Source: Lineus longissimus (taxonomy: Eukaryota > Nemertea > Pilidiophora > Heteronemertea > Lineidae). From it: a DNA stretch of 64,000 nucleotides. Both the position numbers and the translations under genes were made by a program. The stretch spans positions 12,664,437-12,728,436 of the forward strand of contig NC_088313.1 in NCBI RefSeq assembly GCF_910592395.1, in the 5' to 3' direction. A model generated the notes under the pieces. It was not told the origin of the DNA. It worked only from the letters and a program-made list of their open reading frames with translations, and ran no database searches. Shown piece after piece: positions 50,801 to 62,800 of this stretch; within the stretch, counting starts at the first letter, position 1, and each line of letters starts with the position of its first letter.

Positions 50801-53800
50801 TGAACATGGTTAAAACGATGGATGTGGGAAATCAGGGGCGTAGCTATTTTTTGCTCTTGAGGGAAGCAAAAGGCTCTCTGAGAGGCAAAGTTACAGTTTT
50901 TTATATTTTTCTGACAAAATCACCGTCTAACACATTTTTTGGTGACTTTTTTTGGTGGGGGGGGGGGGGGGGCCCAGCTAGCTACACCCCTGGCAATGAA
51001 TGGAGTGTCAAATTGATTGTTTCTAAACGAATAATTGTAACAGGTGGCTAAATACAGGGTACCCTAAGGACTGTTTTACATAAGTGTTCCTACCAACTTT
51101 ACATACCATAAAAATTATTTCTAATGACAGGGAATTTATAAAAGGCTACAAATGACGGGACTTTATGTACTTACATGAAATGTTATCTATTAAACACGGC
51201 AAAAACACACATGGTTAATTAAAAATGAAAAAGTTGATGGTTGCAACCATTAGAATGAGGCAAAACCACAAAATAGTGTGCACAGATTCTTCTATATCAT
51301 CTTTCAAACAATTTTGAGCACTTTTCTAATGATGAAAAGTTAAGTATTGTTTAGAAAACAATCACACAATGTCAAGCGCAGGCAGATTAACAGAAAAAAT
51401 TGGTTGTCAGTGGGCTAGAAAGGTTTAACTTTGTAGTTCATTATTCGAAACAATTTGTGTTTAAAATCATCTCAGAACAGTTTGCCATTTACAACCACTT
51501 CTTTCTGTGCTAAAAACATTTTGAGGAGTTTTGATAACGTACTGCTGATGATTTGTTGCCCTGTTCCAGGACGTCTTTTCGGTCCTTCATCTCGGCTATC
51601 TCCACTGTCCGTTGCAGCGTCACTCGTTCCAGTTCCTCGACCTCTTCCTCGGAGCGTTCACGCATCGGGTAGTTGGCAACTTCCAGATTGGAGTTGAAAG
51701 CCTGACGAGAGAGAACGAAATATGTAAGTGGGCAGAGAATGTTCAGGTTATAAATACTGATCTCGATGGCATTGTTGTTAAGGTGTCTGCCTCGTGAATG
51801 GGAAGTCAAAGGTTCAAGGCCCGCTGGTAACCTCTTTCTGATGCGGCCGGTTGGTCAGCCGCCTGCTAGTTGAATATAGGGTACAAACTCAGTGCCTTCT
51901 CGCCATGTGCCTGGCATTAGAGATAGGAGTTTGGAAGTAAAGAGTGTCTCATAAAGCTGGCTGGCCCTTTCATCAGCTTGTCCACTCCTACACATGGCGG
52001 CATAGCAACCATTGAGCCTTACCCCGATGGCTCTTCCCTTGACGACCATCTCATCCCAACACTCCTTCTTGATCAACTCTCTCAGGTACATCTTGGCAAG
52101 GTTGTCCAGTTCAATTTCCTCTCGAATCTGCAGAAGGAAGACAAAAAGACAGATATACAAACTGCTTCATACAAATGATAATATGTTTTTATTTCCATCA
52201 ATCAAAAGTTGCAACACGTCATTGCTAACACACTGATGACAGCAGCCAATTGATATAACCCCCACGATAACCTACCCTCTGGACTTCAGCCTGACCATCA
52301 GCTTGCAGACGACCTTGCTCCTCAAGGTCAAGGTCGAACTCATGTCTTCCCAACTTCTCAATATCAGGGACAATATCATTTTCACGCATCATGGTTTGAA
52401 TCTAAAAACATAAAAGAAGTGCCAATGGAGAAAGAACTCTACACTGCGGTAGAAAGATTAGTGTTGATCATACCAGAAAAATGAACCCACTATATTGTTT
52501 GAACTCCACCAACTGATGCTTGGTAGGATTTGTCAAGGCTGTCATCAAATGTCCTCACTGTTTTTACACCTGCTGTTGGGATATTTTTACTGTGAATAAA
52601 TGATAAACAAGTTATATAGATTGGTGCAAAATCCCCTTGTGTCATAATCTAGTAGTCTTACACTGCTAACGCTCAGTGACTCTTGCATTGTAGTTCCCTG
52701 GTAGCTTTATACTTGTGATGGAAAAAACCCGAGGTAGGTGATGTACCCGACAATTACCACCTGGTGCTGCATGAGACACAAAGAATCTAGTTCAGATTTG
52801 GTGTCAAATTTAAAGGAGGTGACCCCACAATGAAAACATAAGTAGACGAGTTGGGCTTGACTGCAGGGCATCACTATTGAGTAATGTGTATATCTGCGCA
52901 GAGGGCGCAACTAATACAAAATATGTTCTTACAATTTTCCTCATTTCTCTAATCTCCGTCCTCAGTTGTTTCTTCTTCTCGGAGTACTTCTTATCCTCTT
53001 CCTGATGCGCCTCCATTTCTCTAATCTCGATCCAGGTGGAGTCGGCCCCTGGAGTCGGGGTTGGTGTGGTGTAGACTTCCTCTGCCTCCGGGGTCTTGGG
53101 CTTCTCATCATCGGGGTCTCCCTCAGTCTTTCCTGTGAGGGTGCCGGGCCGGGAAGGCATGGGTGACCATTCGGCCATACCCTGGATGGTCTGGTGTTCC
53201 TCCTCTGTGGTTGACATGTGTTGCATGTGGTGCTTGCGCGCCAATTCATGCGCAGACTTTGCTTTCATCGCTCCATGGCTGGTAAATCTGATCGGGGAAG
53301 AGGAAATGTAAGATTTACTCGTCTATGCCGAGACAAGACCTAAAATGGCTCAATTTCATTCAACCATCGCTGGCGTTTTTAATGGAAATGACTGAAGCTG
53401 TAGCTGCTTATCTACTAAACAAAGTGTGTTGCAATTTAAATTCATTTGGAGAACAGATGTGGACAACTCAGGTCACTTCTGAGGTCCGGGTTTTATCCCT
53501 GGTCCAGCTGTCCCAGTACTCATGCAATAGACACGGCGACTCTCTTTGATTGACAGCGTAGGTTTCCACTGGGTTACCTGGTTTCCTCCTACAATACAAA
53601 TCACCCCAATATCGTCTCAAGAGCCAATAATGAGCCAAGTTGGCTCACGTGCTCACAACTCAATATTTAAAAGAAGAGCAGACAAGAGCACATTGATGAA
53701 AGGGAAAGGACTTTTGGGAAACTCGTCCTGACATTCATTCACAAGCAATTCAACCAAGGCAAAGAAGAATACAGAAAAGCAGAACAGTTTTGTCAAACTT

Positions 53801-56800
53801 TCAAAGTATAAAAATAAAGGTTTTATACAATTCTTTTAATTCAAATAGCCAGATAATAATCAAGTGCAGAAGCCAAGTTCATCTTCTGGTATCAATCAAG
53901 GATAGTTACTCAAACCTAAAAGCGTTGCTAATCTGTAAGCCAAGCTTTCCAAGTGGCACGCTTATGCCACATGTCATGCTCTATCAACTAAGGCGGTGAA
54001 AATTCCTTTTGAAAAGGATGTAGGAGGGCATTCATTAGGTTACTGCATGGTGTATGATTCATTTTGACATCTATTTTACACCTATACTTTAAGTTTATAA
54101 GAAAGAAATAACAAGAATATTGGACTTCAAGAATACCAACTTGAATATCCAAGTACAGTGGAACCTCCCTCAGGGGACACCTTCTCCATTGAAAAAACCC
54201 CTTTATCAAGGACACTGCACTTTGTTCCAAATTGGTCATTTCCATTGAAGTTGACCTCTATAATCAGGACATCTCTCAATTAAGTACCAGGCCCAAGGGT
54301 GTCCGTAACAAAGAGGTTCGACTGTATAATCAACAAGCATTAAAAGCAAAATATACAGTAAACCTTGCATGGAGTGGACTCGACAGGACCAGTAGGGTTT
54401 GTTTGTTTTAACCGAAATCCGGTATACACATCACCAATTAGGAACTCATCCTGAGGAAATCAGGGGTTAATATTTCCTTTCCCCTTCACACATACCCCGA
54501 GACACTTTCCCAAATTTTCCCAAAGTAAAGCACAAAGTAAAATATGTGTCACTAGCATCCAAGTCTGGACTTGAAGACTGGTCTGTTATATACTAGGTGT
54601 TAAAAAACATTTGTCGCTTTTGATTTCTAATAACTTCTGAACTACTTCTCCGATAGGGACCAAATTTTAGTACATGTAGCATGCAACTGCCACACCCATC
54701 ATATTTTCTGATAAAGGTTTAGTTGCGTAATGAGTTATGACAACCCTTGTTACTCGGTTTAGTTTAGAAGTTATTAGAAATCAAAAGTGACAGATATTTT
54801 TTTTAACACCTAGTAATCGTATGAGTATCCATTTTTGCGAGTCCAATTCATATATGTATGCAAGGGTTAAGCATGATCTGAAGCAATCAAGTTACATGTA
54901 CGTGGATAGCCATGACACCGAGGAGAAGTTAAGCTTCATGTCCAGCTCCAGCGTTCTGTCTTGGATGTTTTTGTGAAAGAATATATAGAAACCACATTGC
55001 CTTTATAATCCGTTTCACGAGAAAATGGCACCCAGATTTTTGGTGATTACACACAGAAAATGTAGCAGTAGCCAGTAAAACACCTTTATTTTTTTTTTAA
55101 TTTGAGACATCGAAGTCTGTAGTATTGTCAAACAAATATCTACTTTGCCAGAATCCGACCAGGAATAAGCCATTTGACAAGTTTGAAACGAAATTATGTC
55201 AAATTTTTCCAGCCAGGCTTTTTGTGTGCAATGTCTTGATCTCATTTGCTCGTGAAATGGACTATAGTACACCAATAACCCACCCCTAACACCTCCTTAT
55301 TCCAAAACTGCTCAGGAACCACATGATGTTAAAGGGACAACTTGGGTGTGGGATTTAGCTGACCAGGAGGATAATGATCCTGCTTGCCACCATGCACCGC
55401 CACAGGTAGCATCACACTAATTCTGATGTTTGTTAATTATTTTCGCTAGTGTTGCGAGGCATTTTTGGATTTGGCTTGTAAATTTCAGGCAGGCCAAAGG
55501 CTACCTCCGTTCTATTGCATTGTTTTTTGCAGTTCCATGATTTTTCAGTGATCTTATTTGGAGAAGTTGAGGGCCTGCTGGAAGCCAGTTTTGTACGGAA
55601 AACCAACAAGTCTTATGCCCAATTTGGCCCTTTAAGAAACCCTGATGTCGGCCAACCTACAATTAGGCTGATGAGGACTGATGATTCTTTTGTTTTGTGC
55701 AGAAAACATATAATAAAGCCAAGGTTCTCTTCTTGTTGCAAGATATCCATCTCTTTTTTCTTCTGATCTTTCTGAATGATGTTTCGAACTAAAGAAAATT
55801 ATGATGGCAGAAGAGAATGACATCTCAATAAAATCACTTAACTCTTTGAAAACACAATCGCAAAAATAAGTTGTTTGGTCCTGCCTCTTCTCATGTTTGT
55901 CAGAAAGAATCCTCAGTCCTCTTGTTTATTAATAGTTACAATGTACATGTATAGTCCATTAGTAAATTTTTCCAGACTCTGGAGTGGGAACTACTGGTTG
56001 GGTTTCTTTTTAAAGCAAGACTTTTATTAATCTTAGCTTTGCGTTTGGGGTTCAGCATTAAATGTCGGTGCAGAAATGAAAAAAGGTTTTCAGCAATGCC
56101 TGCTGATGATGGTCATTTTGGGGGTCACCTAGATAAGTTATATTTTGTTTCAGGACATTTCTGCCTCATACTTGAACACAAAAAAATAATAAATTGCACA
56201 TTTCATCCAGATTGGTCAAGAAATAAACTGTACAGAGCAGAAAATGTTGGATTTCAATGCACTTAAATGCCAATGTACACAAATACACACAAAAAACTTG
56301 ATTTTGTCACTGTGTATTAGAATGAAAAATTTCTTTTTGGTCACAAAGCAAGGATTAATAAAATCTTCAAAGAAATCTGACCAGCAGTTTGTGCTCCAGA
56401 GCCCCAAACGATGCAGGCAAGACATTTACGATTGGACTTCAGCTATTTAAAGGGGGACTATAGGCAGGAGCAGAGGAGCTAGTTTGGCCATCTTCAGCCT
56501 CAGGTGATTAATATACACAGTATTATAAAGGGCCCTGGGTAATGTCACATTCAGAACTTATATCCCTCGTACAAGCGTGAATCATTTCGACGTACTGTGA
56601 GATGTGAGAGACCCCTATTGGCAACTTTGTGTAACTTTATCTTGCCTGCCTAGCTGCTGCCTATACATTGTCCTCTTAAGTAAAAACTAGTCACACCCTT
56701 AAAGGTGTATTAGTAGACTTGCACACTCACCCTTCACTGGAAAACATGAGGCAAACAAATTATTAGGAACATATCGTGCAGAAAATAAGGATGGGAATGA

Positions 56801-59800
56801 GTGGGGGAGGGGGAGGGGGGTTCTGATACCAATAAATGTTCGAGAATTATTTGCAAAAGCCGGTGGAGCAGTAAAAAATTTCCCCCCGGAAAAAGTGGCT
56901 GGCTCTATTGTAATCAGATTATGATATGATTCTAAAGAAGCCACGACCATTAATACCTAGGAGATTAAAAGTACATGATAGAATCCTAATTTCCCCAGAC
57001 ATTCAATCAAGGGAAATTTTGAAATTTACACTTGTTCCAATCTTTTTTTTAATAACGTGTTTACTTATTTTAAAACATCTCAACTTGTCATATAATCAGT
57101 TCCCAGCTCATTCTAATACAAGTAAACAGGGAGAAAATTTACTGTGGAAATCTACAAGGTTATGAAATCTGTTCTATCATGCAAAGAGATCGAGCTAAGG
57201 GTAGGGGTAAGGAATGGTACATGCAGTTGTTGGTTGGAAATAACAAATACTGCAAAGTGACAGCAAACCTCAAAGTTTTTTCGCATTTTAAATTTTTTCA
57301 CAATTCGCAAACATTTCTATGTATAAATAAATTTCATGATGTGTATTTTGGTGGAATACCAAATTATTCATCTGTTTTTTCAATAAAAAGATAGTTTTTC
57401 ATTACTTTTTTTGCTTTTGCGAATTTAGGTTATTTGCACAATCTGCAAAAAATAAAACACATGCAAAAATTGAGTGGTTTACAGTATCAACAATTTATGT
57501 CAGTCACTCCTCACAATGAACGCTTCACACGCAAACCGGACTACTTACTCCCATTTATAGCACGCCAGGGTGCCGTCAAAACCGGTTGTGACAACATGGA
57601 GGGCATCAAAGGAGAACTTGATGCTGTGGACACCGCCCGTCGTGTAACTGTGAGGGTTGATATCGACAGTGCGCTCCTGGAAGACAAATCAAATATGTCT
57701 GATTGTGAACTGGATGCGTCAAATCTTGTATTGGTTTTGCCTTGATGACGGGCCAGATAGTGGAAACCTGAAAGATGTCCCTGATGTACGAGACTGCCGG
57801 CAATTGACACTGACAATTTGAATTATACTCGACATACCATAGTTCCGACTCCTCTGATATGGCCAGCGCCATCTGGTGAGCAGCTAGCCAACCATTTCTG
57901 GTGAGCGGAGAGACAGACCATGCCGCTAGGTAGCGAGTGTGCAGGGATGGTGACTTCAGGCTCCAGGTACGAGTCTTTGCTGTATTCCTGAAGAGAGTAA
58001 GAAAAACATGTTAGAAGTGACACAGATTATGTATGATATTGGCAAAAACTAAGGACGCTTCTTTGCTGAAGACATCTGATTATGACACACCGAGGTACAA
58101 GTACTTGTCCGGGGAAAAACCACTGGTACTTTTTTTTCCGTACAGAAAGAGAAACAGTTTCTGTTTCAGAGCTGCCAACTCTCCAAGAGAGCTATCAGGG
58201 ATGGTTTCAAGAGAGTTCCCTTTCATCAGTATTTATGATCAAAATTGAGAATATTACATTTGAATTGATGAAAGTTATGAATTACAAGAAGTCAACAGAA
58301 GCTTTGGACTCCCACCATATTTCTTCCATTCATCTCAATTCCCTCCACAACAGATCATACCATTGACTCACTTGGGATGTGCACAGTGTAAGGTAAGATG
58401 GTACAATTATAGCCTCAGGGCCTGGTTGCTCTTTCGGCATCAACTAATGCTTGGTGGAGCTAACACTGGCCATTGGCTTGAATGCCGACTGAGCAACTGG
58501 GCCCAGTACAATCTTTGCTGCTGTGTGCATTACAAAATGTATACCATTAGCTGTCTTCTACATGGTAGGGGCCATAATTGTACCAGGGGTATAATTGTAC
58601 CACTTTACTTTAACTTTTTAAAACCCGGTTAATGACCTCCAAAATAAACAAATGTGATTTAATTGCTTACATAACTATTAACTTGGAAGAAGAAAATTGT
58701 ATTACTTAGTCAAACTAATTTCTAAGACTGAAAAATATTTGATTATCACCATTTGTCGATTGAAAAAGAATATATAAAGGAAAAAATTATTCACAAAGAA
58801 AAGAAATGCCTAAATCTAAACCCTTTGCCTTGTACTAAGAAACTATCTTTTGTGGCAAAGATACTCACAGTTTACTCAAGTTACTACTCAGGTGGACACC
58901 TATTGTACTCAACTCAGCATTCTATTAAATAATTCATAAGATAGATATTACCTGTACACTAGATATACTCAAATTTGAAACCTTTTTTTGAACAGGTGGT
59001 TTAAAAGATATTTTGCTTTATTAATAGTGAGTGGCTAAAACAAGGCAGTATGCCTTGCCTAGGACTACAACTTAAAGTGTGGTTTCTTTGGAACTACGAG
59101 ATCATATTTTAAGAATACCAATATTTGGGCCCGCCCCGCCTGTCTCCGCCCGTGATATTTCTTGGTGCCGACTACGATCTGAAAATGGCAGTTAGTATGA
59201 CTCATACAGCAACAGAAAAGGTTAGTATAATCAAGAGTTAATAAAGACAAGTCTTTATTGATTCTTGGTATAATGCAAAAGATAGCAACGGTAGTGATTC
59301 TGAGATTCAGCCTCGTCAATTTTTGCTCCAAGAAAAAAAATTCAAACAAACTGAAAACATGTCGCCCCTTTTTCACCATTCGTCGACTGGATGTTTTTTT
59401 CAAATGAGAATCTTACAACAAGATCACCGTATTAACTGAGGACCCCAGTTTTGGTCTAACTTTAAAGATATTCTCAAGAGGTATTGGCAGAATAATACTC
59501 GAGAACAATTTCAGAATCACTCAAGGCATCATAGAGTTGTCACGGCTCATGAAAATATGCATGAACAAGAAGCAAGACAGGGCAAAATGCAAATTCATGT
59601 AAATGAACTGGAATATTTATGCAGAGATTCATTTTCTTTAGGTCAAAGATGACAAAGGAATCATCGCATAACAAGACATAATTCAGACAAATGTGACCCG
59701 TTGGCGTTATAGCAAAACCAGGCGCTTGTTGCACAGAAGATGAGCCTAAATGACACCAGGAGATAATGGAAGAAATTCATGTGCTCATATTTCACAAAAG

Positions 59801-62800
59801 GGAAACAATAGAGAAATGAACAAACAGTCCGTCTCAACCTCTCAAGCTCAGAGCGACATGCGCCTGGTTTTGCTGTGACGGGTCACAAATTCAAGTCAAA
59901 GCAATCCTTCTCCAAACCATTCATTCATAAATCTTAGGCCTTACATTGGCAACCTTAGGATCCCCACATATTAAGCGTTTCTTGCCACCGTTATGCTCTG
60001 CCTACGGGCATTGGAGGTCTTCATACTGACAATAAAACAGTTGACAACAGGAACATGTCAACTGCCTGTGGAAATCACACGTCAAATTGATGGCCAGGGC
60101 GCCGGTTATGTAGCTTATAAAACCAGGCCCAGGTGTGAGGAGAGGGGGCTTATCAGTATGTGCACTTCAACAAATCTAGTGACTTTGCAAACTTTGATTT
60201 GAAAGTCAATCTAAGAACAGTGGAACCTCCCTACAGCGGACACCTCTGTCAGCAGGACACCCTCTACAAGGTACAGTGATTTTGATCTCAGGCATTTCTC
60301 AACAACTTGGCCTCTGCTGTAATCAGGACACCTCTCTGATAAAGACAGTGGTCAGTTCCAACTGAGTTTCCTTATTAGTGAAGTTTCAATGTATGCATTA
60401 CTTGGGCTTCAATTGAGAAAGAAAGGAGAGGATCCTTAGAACACGGAATGCAAACTACGAAAGATAAAACAATGAAGCACCCCGCAAACAAGCAATTTTT
60501 CATGCTGCAACTTGCAACAATTATCGTTGCAAAAGATAAAAAGAATGCTTGTCTGCGTGAAAAATCGGTTATCGCCAGGTTGCAATGCAAGCCACATTGA
60601 TCATCGATTCTTGTTGCGGGTGTATGTTGTTTACGGGATGCTTAACTTTGCAATGAACCTATGAGATTGATACTCACCTCTTCACATATATCACATATGT
60701 GGTGATGTGCATCATGTCCATGGTGATGTGCATCATGTCCATGGTGATGTACATCATGTCCATGGTGATGTGCATCATGTCCATGGTGATGTACATCATG
60801 TCCATGGTGATGTGCATCATGTCCATGGTGATGTACATCATGTCCATGGTGATGTGCATCATGTCCATGGTGATGTACATCATGTCCATGGTAATGTGCA
60901 TCATGTCCATGGTGATGTGCATCACGTCCATGGTGATGTGCATCATGTCCATGGTGATGTACATCATGTCCATGGTGATGTGCATCATGTCCATGGTGAT
61001 GTACATCATGTTCATGGTGATGTCCATAACGCACATGGTGATGTGAATGGTGGCACGACTGTTTCTCTACCTGACGTAATATCATTGAGGAAAAAATGTT
61101 AATGCTGCAGCAGGAAGGGAGAATTTAGGGGTATCCGTCCCAAATTACCATTTTCCGTAGCGTAGTGATGTGAAATGGAATATGGAATGATGTCGCTAGT
61201 GACGTGACTCTGTTGCGATTTCTGAGAACTCTTCTTGCCTTCCCAAATCCTGCTAAAATACGGGTGTCTCTCTCGAAAACCCCAGCTATTTTCTTTCCAT
61301 CCAAGTGTCCCAAAAAGACCATTCCTCCTCGAATCAATGAGATATGAATAAAGACTAGTAAATACTTTTATCTTAAACTCCATGTACATTTGCACAAGGC
61401 CTTTTTGTACAAAATTGAAGTAAAAGCATTTGCCTAAGACTTTACTCATATCAGCCAATGGGTGATATGAATAAAGACTAGCAAATGCTTTTATCTAAAT
61501 CTCCATGCACATTTACACTAGGCCTTTCTGTACAAAACCGGAGTAAAAGCATTTGCTAGTCTTTATTCATATCACCCATTGAATGAATGACAAAAATAAG
61601 ACTGAAGAGACCTTATCCCATTCATAAACCGAAAACATGGAGATCACTGGAGAGAAGAGTGATCATCAGGCTTTGATCTTTTTGGACAACATTTTAAAGA
61701 CAATGATTTGAAGAGGTTTTTTTTAGATAAACAATATGCTAGGAAAATCTGATGTGATACTGATGCACTAAACTTTTAGCACAGATTGCGTTTACACAAT
61801 GCATAACGTTTCCACATCCACATCGGATGACCCGGATTGAATCCTACTACTTTGGTGGGTGCGAATAGGACCTTGATTCAATCTGGATTCAATCTGGATT
61901 CAATCTTGACCATGATTTGTCTGATTTTTACACACACTTTTTGATCTGACATGTCTAATGTTGCTTTTTCAGCATCATGTAAACGTCACCAATCCAAGTC
62001 TATAAAACATGTATCTGCGCAGATGCAACTGCATGTACTTGTTACTAAGAATGTATTACACATGCACATGATTAGTGTTATACCCAATGTGAAAAACATG
62101 CACTTATAACAATTCTACAGGGTGGCCCAGAATTATTTTCCCTCACACAATGGATGCACAATAGAATTCAAATGTCCAAAGGAAAAGAATTCTGGGCCAC
62201 CCTGTACAATGGATACAGTAAATTTATGAATACGAAGGCTTTTGACTGAACATACAGTAAAAACATGCAGGGCGGCATTGAGAGTTTAAAATAATTATTG
62301 ATGGTGCAAAATGGGACAGGGGCAATGGGTGACGCAAGGACTCCATATTAGATCATTGTGCCTATTCCAGGATGGTTGATTTACTTTGGGAAATACAAAG
62401 ACGTTTAAGGGCGTCGTTCTAAAGAGTGTACGTTCATACTTCTTTTGAGCGCCTCTTTCGAATCTTTTTTCGCAACCACAAGTTCCAACCACTGCGTCCC
62501 TGACGAAGCTAACATTCGAAACACATCGGTAAAATGGAAAAGGCATACTGCATAAGATTACATTAGATATTAGATGATGATGAAAATGATAAAAAAGTCA
62601 CAATTCAAACACTATCTTGGTGTTCTAAGTACGAAATGTGATTTTTTAACCAAAAATGTTGTATCTGAATAGAAAAGTCAGAGAGGGTCAAACCAACATT
62701 GGGTGTGGCCATTCTCTCAGCCAGCTGACCTCTGAAGCAATCTCTGAAAACCTTGTTTGTTACCTTCATTCTGTGAAGCTATGGCAATGCTCAAACAAGC

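Noticed and set aside
60674-61102. Open frames on the plus strand and in the second minus frame over the His-repeat exon (115-131 codons)
   Set aside because: A 21-bp repeat without stops opens several frames at once; only the minus frame joining exons B and D has splice support.
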